From positions 464,453 through 528,452 of the forward strand of contig NZ_CP130721.1 in assembly GCF_035984415.1 (NCBI RefSeq): a DNA stretch of 64,000 bases. The letters run 5' to 3'. Under the pieces are notes generated by a model. That model was given only the letters and a program-made list of their open reading frames with translations, did no database searches and had not been told where the DNA came from. Shown here piece by piece: positions 25,167 through 33,956 of the stretch (the first letter of the stretch is position 1; the number at the start of each line of letters is the position of its first letter). Made by a program: the position numbers and the translations under genes. This DNA comes from Streptomyces sp. NBC_01296. Lineage in GTDB: Bacteria > Actinomycetota > Actinomycetes > Streptomycetales > Streptomycetaceae.

Positions 25167-26165
25167 GTGACACAGATCCGGATTGCTACGTTCAACCTCG
25201 AGAACTTCGATGAGACCCTCCCGACGGCGCGCCCTTCGCTGGCTGAACGCATCACGTTGATGAAGCCGCAGATCACGCGGCTGCGGGCGGATATCGCCTG
25301 TTTCCAGGAAGTCCACGGGCAGGAGCGCCCCGGGCAGCCGCGCGACCTTCTCGCGCTGAAGGAGTTGCTCGCTGGCACCAACCTCGACGGCGCGCCCCTG
25401 GTCAGTACCAAGCCTGAGAGCGACGCGGTTTTCGACGTGCGGAACCTGGTGATCGCCACCCACCTGCCGGTTCTCAAGCATCAGCAGCTGAAGAACGACC
25501 TGGTCAACGAGCCCCGCTACCAGCGGCTCACCGCCAATCCCCCCGACCCGCAGCCGGTGGCGATCGGTATCGAGCGGCCCATCCTGCACGCGCAGATCGA
25601 CATCGATCACGCAGCCCCTGGCCGACTGCTGCACGTCATTACCGTGCACCTGAAGTCCAAGATCCCCAGCGACATTCCCGGCCAGGTGGTCGACTCCCAG
25701 AAGGGCATCTGGCGCACCGCCGACAGCTGGGCCGAAGGCAGCTTCCTGTCGTCCATGAAGCGCATGAGCCAGGCCTTGGAAGTCAGGCGCCTCATCGACC
25801 AGATCCTCAAGGACGATCCAGACGCGCGGATCATCGTCGCTGGTGACTTCAACGCCGAGCCCGAAGAAGTTCCGGTGCTGGCGATCTGCGGCAACGTCGA
25901 GGACACCAACAACGGAGACCTCGCCAGCCGGGTCCTGGTCCCCATTGAGCACACCATCCCTAGCGAGGCCCGCTACACCCTCTTCCACCACGGCCGTGGC
26001 CAGATGATCGACCACATGCTCGTCACCCGAAACCTCCTTGCCCACTACCGCGGCTCAGAGATCCACAACGAGATCCTCCACGACGACTCCATCGCTTTCG
26101 CCACCGACAGCAAGTACCCCGAGTCCGACCACGCCCCCGTAGTCGCCACCTTCGACTTCGGCTGA
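25167..26165 (+). CDS. endonuclease/exonuclease/phosphatase (EEP) family protein
   Basis: 332 aa, GTG start. EEP catalytic motifs in order: RIATFNLENFDE, ADIACFQEVHGQ (metal Glu), HVITVHLKSK, IIVAGDFNAEPEEVP (GDFN), QMIDHMLVTRN and SDHAPVVATFDF (SDH). Such enzymes cleave phosphodiester bonds in nucleic acids, phosphoinositides or other esters; the substrate cannot be told. There is no signal peptide, so it is probably cytoplasmic. It follows the SLOG gene on the same strand and may be co-transcribed, which would pair nucleotide binding with phosphodiester cleavage. Confidence 0.88.
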   Translation: MTQIRIATFNLENFDETLPTARPSLAERITLMKPQITRLRADIACFQEVHGQERPGQPRDLLALKELLAGTNLDGAPLVSTKPESDAVFDVRNLVIATHLPVLKHQQLKNDLVNEPRYQRLTANPPDPQPVAIGIERPILHAQIDIDHAAPGRLLHVITVHLKSKIPSDIPGQVVDSQKGIWRTADSWAEGSFLSSMKRMSQALEVRRLIDQILKDDPDARIIVAGDFNAEPEEVPVLAICGNVEDTNNGDLASRVLVPIEHTIPSEARYTLFHHGRGQMIDHMLVTRNLLAHYRGSEIHNEILHDDSIAFATDSKYPESDHAPVVATFDFG

Positions 26166-26339
26166 CCAGCGCACGAATCAGCGTGAAAACTGCGCCGTCA
26201 CGCCCCTCTTCTCCCCTCTTGTTGTCCGTGGGGGAGGAGATCATCGGGTTCCAGGGGGCCCGGCGCCCTCCACGATCAGACAGGTCCGGCTTGTGGCCGA
26301 CCGGTGCAGCTGGTCGCGAGTGGCGAAGGGGTGGAGCTG

Positions 26340-27166
26340 ATGGCAGGCAGGCGGCTGACGAATCCGGCGGGGTCCTCGAACGACCTGCGGGCGGTGTGCT
26401 GCGTGTGCTTGGGGTGCTGAAGGTGGCCACGGCTGACCAGATCCAGCGGATCGCTTCACCGCACCTGACCTACCGGCACACGACGAAGGCGACTGCTTCC
26501 GAGCGGAAGACCGCACGGACTGCTTCGCGCGCGGGTGCGCTCTCCGATTTGCGCAAGCACGGTCTCGCCGAGAACGGCGGGACCAGCCGGGCGGGGGAGT
26601 CGCTGCGCAACCTGACCGCCAAGGGCCTGGAGGCCGCCTCCTACGAACTGGGCCGCCCCATGTCGGAGATGGACTCCACCGTGCGCGTCGCGGGCTCCAG
26701 CGGGGCCACCCGCCCCATGGCCGTCAACGAGACGGTCATCGCGCTGCTCCGCCCCAAGCCCGACCTGAGGCTACTCACCCGCGAGCCGGCCGAAGCCAAG
26801 GCGGCCGCCCAGGCCGCCGTCGACGCACCCGGCGGTGTCGGCACCATCGCCTCGTACGCGACCGAGGTCCCGCTGCCCGCCACCGGCACGTGGGGCGTGC
26901 CGGGCAAGGGCGGCGCCCAGGCCGACATCGTGCTCACCGCCCCGCAGGACCGGATCCCGCTGCTGTTCATCGAGGTCGACAACTGCCACGAGAGTGCCGA
27001 GGAGATCGCGGCGAAGCGCGCGAATTACCACCGGTTCTTCAAGCGGCAGATCAAGGACACCGACGGCAAGGACAAGCCGATGTGGCGCACCCGCTGGCCC
27101 GCCCGCGCCGCCGACTACGGAGAGGTCCCGCACCCGCCCGTGCTGATCGTCTTCAACCACATCGGC
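26340..27166 (+). pseudogene. replication-relaxation family gene, frameshifted and truncated
   Basis: Relatives of this protein (PF13814) are plasmid/ICE genes thought to help replication initiation. The natural start is ATG 26340 (GGAG 4 nt upstream), MAGRRLTNPAGSSNDLRAVC. One base is missing after 26399; the rest continues in another frame as LRVLGVLKVATADQIQRIA, then HTTKATASERKTARTASRAG, LRNLTAKGLEAASYELGRPM and IPLLFIEVDNCHESAEEIAA. The body stops at PPVLIVFNHIGT where IS5-type transposase DNA (opposite strand) begins near 27166, so the C-terminus is lost too. Confidence 0.85.
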
Positions 27167-27525
27167 ACCTTTTGCAGCCCGCATGCTGACGGAGTCGATC
27201 GCGCAACGCGATCAGTCCAGTTCCCCGCGGGCACCGAGTTCGTCGAGGATGACGCGGTGGAGGCGGGCCCAGACCCGGGCCCGGCTCCACCGGGCGAAGC
27301 GTCGGTAGATCGTCTGCCAGCTCGGACTGAACACCGGCGGCAGCTGTCGCCGGGTGCAGCCCGAGGTCGCTGCGAAGATGATCGCGGCCAATGCTTCGCG
27401 GTCACCCGCTCGACGCTTGGCCACCACCCTGCGGAGGTATGGACTTCCGTCGGCGGCACTACCCGTCGGAACGACACCCACAACTCGTCCGGCACCAGCC
27501 GCTCAACCAGATCCGTCATGCACGG
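27166..27525 (-). pseudogene. IS5-family transposase, N-terminal remnant
   Basis: Minus-strand pieces give MTDLVERLVPDELWVSFRRVVPPTEV, then after a frameshift RRAGDREALAAIIFAATSG, CTRRQLPPVFSPSWQTIYRR and ARVWARLHRVILDELGARGELD. A TGA then replaces Trp and SRCAIDSVSMRAAKG follows. The catalytic core beyond this is missing and the sequence joins the replication-relaxation gene. The element end lies near 27540. Confidence 0.8.
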
Positions 27526-27549
27526 ATCAACGCGCTTAGAAACGGTGTC

Positions 27550-27780
27550 TTATGGGTGGTGAGGCGGCTTGTCAGGGTCCGGGTGAGGGATGTGTCTCTG
27601 TGCCCTGGCGTGATGTGGTGGAGTGAATTGCGAGTTGTGTTTCTTGGCCGCCTTACTGGCGTCCAATTTGTGAGCAAACTCAGTGTCGTTGACGACGAAG
27701 CTTTCTTCCTCGCAAAACGCTTCCCATGAGGGCGATTCCGGGTGGGTTCCCGCTGGATGTTGCTTGCTGGGTTTCGTCAT
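27550..27780 (-). CDS. possible small protein of unknown function
   Basis: 76 aa, MTKPSKQHPAGTHPESPSWEAFCEEESFVVNDTEF at the start, ending in a His/Pro-rich tail. Amino-acid use is reasonable and GC lower than average. An upstream frame (27777-28043) overlaps its ATG by four bases, but that frame looks less protein-like. No family recognised; may be a remnant. Confidence 0.35.
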   Translation of the reverse strand: MTKPSKQHPAGTHPESPSWEAFCEEESFVVNDTEFAHKLDASKAAKKHNSQFTPPHHARAQRHIPHPDPDKPPHHP

Positions 27781-28253
27781 CGACGATCAGCCCCTGCCGA
27801 TATGCGTGGTCGAGATGCACTGAAGCATTCCCATACCATCGCTCTTTGCTTCAGCTTCAGTTTGCGACATCCGGGGTTGACTCGCCACTGAGCGACAGCA
27901 GGCGCATCGAATCGCACTGGAGATCCACTGCGTAGAAAGTCTGGAGAGGTATAACCACCCGATGCAAGATCACGGACAGCTACCTCGCAGGCCTCTACCT
28001 CCGCGTCGCAAATGATGTGGATCGACGGTCGCCGCCTGATCAAACATCACACACCCTTTAAGATAGCGTTTCATTTGGTGGGGTCTGTCAATCGAACGAT
28101 TTACAGTCCCGCTGCAGAAGCGGGCGGACCGGAACGCCATCAGCCACCCACGGACCCAAGAGCCCGGCGGACCCCGCGTCGGACGCTAGCGTCCCCAGTC
28201 CCGTCCCGAGAACCACGCACGTGACTGCACATTGAGCCGGCCGACGGCGCCGG
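27781..28253. other. lower-GC stretch, no confident gene
   Basis: GC drops compared with the surroundings. A minus-strand frame to 28043 (MIRRRPSIHIICDAEVEACEV...) is open but unsupported. Probably foreign or decayed DNA between the IS remnant and the next operon. Confidence 0.35.
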
Positions 28254-28460
28254 TCACTCCCGAGGCCGGGGCCGCGAAAGGCCGGGGCGTATAGCCCCAC
28301 CGTTGTCCGGCTCGATCCGGAGCCGGGCGCGAGAGAGCATCTGCCGGACACGCCGTCTGCCGTACGCAGCCGCTATGCCCGCTGCGATCGGTCCCACCAG
28401 CGGCACACCGGCCAGACTGCGAAGCAGCTGCAGCAATCGGTGGCCGCGGTTTATGGTCAT
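28254..28460 (-). CDS. small hydrophobic protein coupled to the GntR-like gene
   Basis: 68 aa, MTINRGHRLLQLLRSLAGVPLVGPIAAGIAAAYGRRRVRQML, one hydrophobic segment framed by basic residues and a basic tail. Its ATG overlaps the stop of the preceding regulator gene (ATGA) and a GGAGG lies inside that gene's end, so translation is coupled. It is the last gene of a three-gene operon. Function unknown. Confidence 0.6.
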   Translation of the reverse strand: MTINRGHRLLQLLRSLAGVPLVGPIAAGIAAAYGRRRVRQMLSRARLRIEPDNGGAIRPGLSRPRPRE

Positions 28461-29311
28461 GGCGCCCTCCGGCAGGAGTAGGCCAGAAGGCCCCTGATGG
28501 CCATGGCCAGACAGGCGGTGTGCCACAGGCCCAGCAGGGCGGTGTCGGGGAGCGGAGCCGACGCGGCCTCCCGCACAAGGGCCACTGCCCGATCCCCGCG
28601 GTAGGCCGAAGAAGGAGTCCCGGGCGGCGTGGACGGCAGGACGTGCGTGGCGATACTGCGCATCTCCTGCCATGCCCTCTGAACATCCTCGGGTGGCAGG
28701 AACTGCCGACTGCGCCACCGGGTATAAGCCAGCCTGACGGCATCCCGGGCTGCGTGCTCGGCCAGCCCGGCCATGCCGGCGGCGAGGGGCGGAAGGGCCA
28801 CTGTTCGGGGTGGGGCGAGCAGCCACCCGGACGGCAGGACCATGCGGCCTCGCCCCGGGTTCCTGCCCACCCACCCTTCGTCCTGGAGGAGGCTGAGGGC
28901 CGTGCGCATGAGTGATGGTTCGGTGACGCGGTCGCGGGCGAGCTCGGCGATCCCCGGCAGCGGCGCCTCGGGAGGGTAGAGCCTGGACGCGACCTGGTCG
29001 AGGAACCGGTTGGCCAGGTGGCGGGCCCGAGAGTCCCGCTCATCTGGCGAATGGGGCACGGCGATGTGGTAGCCGTTTCGGGCCAGTGTCCCGGCCTGCG
29101 CCAGGTCTGCGAATGCGCGCGGCAGCAGGACCGCAGGTACACCGAGGTCGGTGGCGACGACCTTGGCCGGCAGCACCATCCCCGGCACGTAGCGGCCGAT
29201 ATCAATCCCGGCGGTGATCAGCTCACAGATCTCTTCGACCGTCACGTTCGAATTGGCAAGATCAATAGAGTCAGCTTGCCGTATCTCCTGAGAGAGTGCC
29301 TGAAGCATCAC
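28457..29311 (-). CDS. GntR-like regulator with two winged-helix domains
   Basis: 284 aa. Two successive GntR-type winged helices: residues about 20-90 (VEEICELITAGIDIGRYVPGMVLPAKVVATDLGV then LPRAFADLAQAGTLARNGYHIAVP) and about 95-165 (LANRFLDQVASRLYPPEAPLPGIAELARDRV then LMRTALSLLQDEGWVGRNPGRGRMVLP). The C-terminal part is helical with no recognised ligand domain. It starts inside the end of the acetyltransferase gene (4-bp overlap), so the two are coupled. It likely controls its own operon or nearby genes. Confidence 0.8.
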   Translation of the reverse strand: MMLQALSQEIRQADSIDLANSNVTVEEICELITAGIDIGRYVPGMVLPAKVVATDLGVPAVLLPRAFADLAQAGTLARNGYHIAVPHSPDERDSRARHLANRFLDQVASRLYPPEAPLPGIAELARDRVTEPSLMRTALSLLQDEGWVGRNPGRGRMVLPSGWLLAPPRTVALPPLAAGMAGLAEHAARDAVRLAYTRWRSRQFLPPEDVQRAWQEMRSIATHVLPSTPPGTPSSAYRGDRAVALVREAASAPLPDTALLGLWHTACLAMAIRGLLAYSCRRAP

Positions 29312-29853
29312 GCCAACTCGCCTTCGCCGCGGACCAATAGTCGCATTTGCGGGTCTCTGCGCGGGGCGCGCTGGAACAGGTGGGAGTCCCCCTTCCAGCC
29401 CGTGATTTCGCGGACCTTCTCCCAGCCGCAGGCATGCTCGAGATAGTCAGCCAGGTTCTTCACCCGCACGGTGCAGCGGATCCACGCTGGGGGAGAGGGC
29501 CTGCGTGCGGCATAGTCGCAGAGCCAGTGCGTCAGCAGCCGCCCCAGGCCCTGCTGCTCGGGGTGGGTGTGAGTCAGGGAGACCGTCAGGCTCGATTCCT
29601 GCCGCTCCTCGAGTGTCCAGCCGGCCACGGGAGCTGCGGACTGTACCGCGAGTGCAGCAACGAGGGTCTCGCCGTCCCACATCCCGACGGGCAGCATGCC
29701 CGGCTCGGGCTCCGGGAGGCGGACGAGGTCGACGAGGTTGGAGCTTTCCCCGCTCAATGGGAGCCGACGATCCAGCAGCCAGTACATGCGCAAGCGGATC
29801 AACTCGTCTACAGCTGGGACGTGGTCGGGGGTCAGCAGCGTCATTACATACAT
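29308..29853 (-). CDS. GNAT-family acetyltransferase
   Basis: 181 aa. VPAVDELIRLRMYWLLDRRL begins the fold; LTVSLTHTHPEQQGLGRLLTHWLCDYAARR contains the acetyl-CoA binding Q-x-x-G-x-G and helix; YLEHACGWEKVREITGW is the C-terminal strand pair. First gene of the operon with the GntR-like regulator and the small hydrophobic protein. Substrate unknown. Confidence 0.8.
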   Translation of the reverse strand: MYVMTLLTPDHVPAVDELIRLRMYWLLDRRLPLSGESSNLVDLVRLPEPEPGMLPVGMWDGETLVAALAVQSAAPVAGWTLEERQESSLTVSLTHTHPEQQGLGRLLTHWLCDYAARRPSPPAWIRCTVRVKNLADYLEHACGWEKVREITGWKGDSHLFQRAPRRDPQMRLLVRGEGELA

Positions 29854-30311
29854 GGGAAACCTTGACTAGTGAGGTAGTGGCCGGGATCGGCGCGAGGACC
29901 GACAGGGGGAGGCTGTCTTCCGCAGCAGCCGTGCGGCGGTGCTGGCCTCGCAGTGGTTGGCAGACCGCCGAGGTGCGTGGCGCGGGGAGGCCGGGCACGC
30001 CCCGGTTGCCCGCATGGCAACGGAGGCAGTGGCGCGCTGTACCGCACGCCCTATGGCCGGTCAGCACGCGGGAATGGTTGAGCGTGCTCCGGGGGACGGG
30101 GCCGTTGGGGACTGCCCGTTCCAAAGTGGAGAGGCCAGCGCCGGGAGGGACCTGGGGGCAGGGTGGCGCACGACGTGGAGGTAGCCCAGCGAGCCGACGC
30201 TCCACTTCGCCGTTGGCCTCCAGGTGCAGCAGTCGGCGAACCGCAGCGGCGAGGTGGCAGGTGACGGATACCGGTCGCTCGGTGGTAACGCTGAGACGGT
30301 GGAAGGGAGGC
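29854..30311. other. 458-bp stretch; possible decayed gene on minus strand
   Basis: One minus-strand frame reads plausibly from just after the ATPase gene (FHRLSVTTERPVSVTCHLAAAVRRLLHLEANGEVERRLAGL) but has no clear start at the right place and later turns into Arg/Pro-rich shadow. I would not call a gene; it may be the eroded partner of the RsbW-like ATPase. Confidence 0.35.
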
Positions 30312-30872
30312 TCACGCCGACTCCCGGAGGGTGGCCGAGCCCAGTACGCACCAGGTGGTGCCGTCCGCGGAGACGCCCCAGCATCCGCGGTGCTCACGTG
30401 CGAGGTGATCCACCAGGTAGAGGCCTCGCTGGCCGATATCGTCCGGGTCCGCCATCTTGACCTTGGGAACGTACGATCCGCCACCTGTTACCGCCAGCAT
30501 GAGAGCGCCACAGCCGACGACCCACCGGACACGGATCGAGCTGCTGGAACCGTGCTGGAGTTCGTTGGTGAGCAGCTCGCTCACCATCAGCTCGGCAGCC
30601 GATGCCACATCGTCCTCGACGCCCCAGCGGCGCATGTGGGACATCGTGGAGCGCCGAACGTCCTGCACGTATCGGGCATCTTCCGGGCGAAACGAGCCGG
30701 GCCCAGCGGGGCGCGCGCACCAGACAACGGTCTCCGCCCCGTCGCGGAACCCCGCAGCCGGCGGCACTTGATCCGAGGACCGGATGGCGGGGTCCGGTAA
30801 CGGCGCAACGCGGGCTGGCTCCGGGGCCGCGCCGGCACACATTGTGTTCGGCACCCTGAGACTGGTCATCAT
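30312..30872 (-). CDS. RsbW-like ATP-binding regulatory protein (HATPase)
   Basis: About 187 aa from ATG 30872 (AAAGGA 5 nt upstream). GHKL fold of the anti-sigma/serine-kinase type common in Streptomyces: N-box AAELMVSELLTNELQHG, ATP-lid region GGGSYVPKVKMADPDDIGQRGLYLVDHLA and terminal strand WCVLG. Single-domain proteins of this kind bind ATP and act as anti-sigma factors or switch kinases; partners are usually unlinked. It is divergent from the HTH-TPR regulator gene, with a shared 160-bp upstream region. Confidence 0.8.
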   Translation of the reverse strand: MMTSLRVPNTMCAGAAPEPARVAPLPDPAIRSSDQVPPAAGFRDGAETVVWCARPAGPGSFRPEDARYVQDVRRSTMSHMRRWGVEDDVASAAELMVSELLTNELQHGSSSSIRVRWVVGCGALMLAVTGGGSYVPKVKMADPDDIGQRGLYLVDHLAREHRGCWGVSADGTTWCVLGSATLRESA

Positions 30873-31032
30873 CGGTCCTTTCGGCGGCGCTTCCGTCGTC
30901 AGCTCGCTCAGGTAAACGCCTTCCGCCGAGCCGCGAGTAGGGCGATGTGACTCCTTCATCTCCGCGTACCCTAGGGCGATTTGGTCCTTCCTTTACCTGT
31001 ATGAGGGGCGCGATCGGTCCTACTGTGGAGCG

Positions 31033-32313
31033 ATGAGCGTGCTGCCGAACCACGTACTCGTCGAATGGATGCACGACCAGCAACTGAGCTCCCGTGAACT
31101 GGCTGAGCTGGTCAACGGGGCTGTCGCCCAACTCACCGGCCGGCATGGCGGACTGGACGACAGCAACATCCGCGCCTGGCGCTCCGGACGTGTCCGCTGC
31201 CCCAAGAACGTGCAACTGCGAGCCCTGGAACTCGTCAGTGGAAAGTCAGCCACCGACTTAGGGTTCGAACGCCGCACTCGTACCCCGGCATCCGCACCAG
31301 CGAAGGAGGAACCGCCAGTGCTCCGCCGTCATCTCATCCAGGGAGCCGCCGCCATCGCGGCCACCGCCGCCACGCCCAGCTACGCGGCCTCGCCCCGCAT
31401 CGGCGTCACCGACGTCGAGCGTCTCCAGCAACGCTTCGCCGATGTCGTCGCCAGCGATCACCGCCATGGCGGCCAGCAGACCATCGAACAGCAGGCCGCC
31501 GCCCTCAGCGAGGAAGCCCTTCAACTACAAGCAAGCGGGGCCGCCAGCCAGCGCGTACGCGGATACCTATACGCCAGCGCCGCCGCGTTCCGCTCCTCCG
31601 CCATGTGGGCCGCCATCGACGGACGCCGGTACAACCGGGCCATCGAGCACATGCGCCACGCCCAGCAACTCGCCGCGATGTCCGGCGATCAGGCCATCCA
31701 ATTCCGTATCTGGTCCCACGCCGGCACTATGTACCGGCACATGAAGCGACCCGCCGACGCCGCAGCGGCCAACGACGTCGCCCGCACCCTCGCGATCACC
31801 CGACGCGACCCCATGTTCGCCTCCCTCGGACACGCTCGGCACGCCGCCATCCACGCCACCGCTGGCGACCTCAGAGCCACCCGCCGAGCGCTCGACACAG
31901 CACAGGAAGCGATGCAGCGAGCAGATCCCGACGCGGACCGCCCGGTCTGGATGCGGGCCTTCTACGACCAAGCCGAACTGGACAGCCTCGCCCTCTCCGC
32001 CTTCATGTCCCTAGCCCAGTACGACGCTGCCGAGGCACACGCCCATCGATGCCTGGCGAGCCTACGACCCCACATGCACAGGTCGCGGGCCATCACCACC
32101 TCGCGTCTCGCCCTCGCCCAGCTGGGCCAAGGCGACCTGGAGCCAGCGGTGACCTCCGCGATGCGCGTCCCCCGGGACGCGGCCACATCCCATCCCCGCG
32201 TCGTGGAGATGCTGGCGACCCTCGGAAGTGAGCTGCGCAAGAATGCGCGGACGAGCCCGCAAGCCCGCCTGTGGACCGAGTACGCCAGGTCGCTGAAAGG
32301 AACTGCGAAATGA
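31033..32313 (+). CDS. HTH regulator with TPR-like repeats
   Basis: 426 aa. An N-terminal HTH variant (VLVEWMHDQQLSSRELAELVNGAVAQLTGRHGGLDDSNIRAWRSG) is followed by a linker, a hydrophobic stretch (IQGAAAIAATAATPSYAAS) and a long helical C-terminal part with TPR-type repeats (YLYASAAAFRSSAMW, YNRAIEHMRHAQQLAAMSGD, TMYRHMKRPADAAAANDVARTLA). These Streptomyces regulators resemble quorum-type TPR regulators in layout, but the signal is unknown. It is translationally coupled to the acetyltransferase gene that follows (ATGA), which may be its target or effector. Confidence 0.82.
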   Translation: MSVLPNHVLVEWMHDQQLSSRELAELVNGAVAQLTGRHGGLDDSNIRAWRSGRVRCPKNVQLRALELVSGKSATDLGFERRTRTPASAPAKEEPPVLRRHLIQGAAAIAATAATPSYAASPRIGVTDVERLQQRFADVVASDHRHGGQQTIEQQAAALSEEALQLQASGAASQRVRGYLYASAAAFRSSAMWAAIDGRRYNRAIEHMRHAQQLAAMSGDQAIQFRIWSHAGTMYRHMKRPADAAAANDVARTLAITRRDPMFASLGHARHAAIHATAGDLRATRRALDTAQEAMQRADPDADRPVWMRAFYDQAELDSLALSAFMSLAQYDAAEAHAHRCLASLRPHMHRSRAITTSRLALAQLGQGDLEPAVTSAMRVPRDAATSHPRVVEMLATLGSELRKNARTSPQARLWTEYARSLKGTAK

Positions 32314-32852
32314 CGGACTCCGTCATCCTGAAGCACCACACGGACCTCGAGGACGTGCGAGAGGATCTGATCAAGGTCTACGCGAGCGTACGAGGCGACC
32401 TGCTTCACCTGCCGAACTACCGGGTCGAGACGTTCACCGAACGACTCGACCGGCACGGCAACGACCCCGGCTGGGAAGCCGTCATGGCCCACGCTCCCGA
32501 CGGCGAACCCATCGGCTACGCCTACGCCAACACGGTGGAGCCCGGAAACCGCTGGTGGACTCGAATGGACGACCCAGCCCCTGCCCAGTACGCGAGCTCG
32601 ACATCCCTCGCGATCAAGGAGATCGGCGTCGTCAAGCCCTGGCGCGGCCAAGGACTCGCCCAGGCCATGCACGACGAACTCCTCCGGCACCGAGACGAGG
32701 ACTACGCGTCCCTCCTCGTCAACCCGGCCGCCGGCGACGGCAAGGTGAAGAGGCTCTACGAGGGCTGGGGGTACGTCCACATCGGCAGCCAACAGCCGTC
32801 GCCGGACTCCCCGGCGCTGCACTGTCTCGGGCGCCCCGTCACGAAGCCCTAA
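32310..32852 (+). CDS. GNAT-family acetyltransferase coupled to the TPR regulator
   Basis: 180 aa from ATG 32310, overlapping the preceding stop. STSLAIKEIGVVKPWRGQGLAQAMHDELLRHRDEDYASLLVNPAAGDGKVKRLYEGWGYVHIG holds the acetyl-CoA loop WRGQGLA and the C-terminal strand pair. Cytoplasmic; substrate unknown. Confidence 0.85.
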   Translation: MTDSVILKHHTDLEDVREDLIKVYASVRGDLLHLPNYRVETFTERLDRHGNDPGWEAVMAHAPDGEPIGYAYANTVEPGNRWWTRMDDPAPAQYASSTSLAIKEIGVVKPWRGQGLAQAMHDELLRHRDEDYASLLVNPAAGDGKVKRLYEGWGYVHIGSQQPSPDSPALHCLGRPVTKP

Positions 32853-33685
32853 CGCGCCGAGCCTCCAGTGTCTGGAACCGCGTCATCATCGAGGAACACC
32901 GCCCTGTCATCGCCATACCTGCCCGAAGACCTGCTCCAGGCGCGCAAGCAGTCTGTACGCCAACTCCTCCTCGCCGCCCACAATGAACCGGACTTGGTAG
33001 TCGCTCGGCACGGTTCAGGTCGGGTCTTTTGGTGACGCGCGGCTCCCAGGACCAGCGGGCTACGTCCGGTGAGGGGGCTGGTCGTCTCAGCCTGCTTGGC
33101 GGGGGTGGAGTCAGGCGTCAAGTTGAGGGCGCGGCAGGTCGGCGCGTATTCTCCACCGCGTTCAAAGCCTGTCAGGTGAAGCTGTCCCACTCGAGGATCA
33201 AGCGCGGGGCATCGGGGTTGAGGCGTGCAGCGCGTCGGGGACCCGTTCCGATCACGATGGCCTTGCGTTCGCAGGGCTTGGGCAGGCGTCCTTGCTGACG
33301 TGCCGCCCACCGGTCGAGGCGTTTGTGTTCCGCGTCGTACGTCCCTGGAACAGGGGCACCACCGCACCAAACCGGACAGCGCGCTGCCCATTTCTCCTAG
33401 GCTCGAGGGAGGCGGCAGCGCGATGTGGTTCAGGGAAGTTCCAATCAGATGGCCAGGGCGAACAAGGCCTTCCTTCTTGGGAGCGTAGATCGCGCGGATG
33501 CTGGCCAGTTGCTGTTCCCGTGGGATTGACGCTGGCCGCACCCTCGCCGTCCAGCGGGTCGAATGATGGGTATGTGATGACGGTCAGGACGCGGGTCAGG
33601 CAGCTCTCGTCGGTGCCCTGAACTCGACCCGGTGTCTCATTCCCGTTGATGGATCGGAAGGCCTAGATCTGACCTTGTAGCGGCC
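32853..33685. other. 833-bp stretch with one small gene remnant
   Basis: Apart from the minus-strand piece at 32907-33011 no frame looks like protein. Probably debris next to an IS5 remnant. Confidence 0.4.
32907..33011 (-). pseudogene. 3' remnant of an unknown gene
   Basis: VPSDYQVRFIVGGEEELAYR followed by LLARLEQVFGQVWR, a short but protein-like piece starting at a GTG. It looks like the end of a larger domain. Family not recognised. Confidence 0.35.
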
Positions 33686-33689
33686 ATGA

Positions 33690-33929
33690 GTGCATTTCGC
33701 CGTTCAGCCCCGGGGGGCCCGCGGGATCACGCCCGAGATCGCCCGACGTGGCACACCTCACGGATCAGGTCTTGGCAGGACCCGCTGGGTCGTCGAGCGG
33801 ACCTTTGCCTGGTTACACCAGTTCAAACGGCTACGGATCCGCTACGAGATACGAGCCGATCTCCACCTCGGCCTTCTCCAACTTGCTTGCAGCATCATCT
33901 GCTTACGGCGACTTCGAACCTCATTTTGA
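33690..33929 (+). pseudogene. IS5-family transposase, C-terminal remnant
   Basis: GITPEIARRGTPHGSGLGRT, then RWVVERTFAWLHQFKRLRIR and LLQLACSIICLRRL: the final part of an IS5-type DDE transposase, including the catalytic Glu of RWVVERTF. No N-terminus here. It ends 27 bp before the stop of the conflict-system protein. Confidence 0.8.
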
Positions 33930-33956
33930 AACGATCAGTTACAGGGAGGAGACAGC

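Noticed and set aside
29505..30800. 431-aa plus-strand ORF
   Set aside because: It runs antisense through the acetyltransferase and the RsbW-like genes; Arg/Ser/Pro-rich with no motif.
27165..33929. Idea that the IS5 N-terminal remnant (27166-27525, minus) and C-terminal remnant (33690-33929, plus) are halves of one element split by an inversion
   Set aside because: Orientation fits, but the two pieces do not abut: about 100 or more central residues are missing between them, and the replication-relaxation gene is not continued at the other breakpoint. Two separate remnants are simpler.
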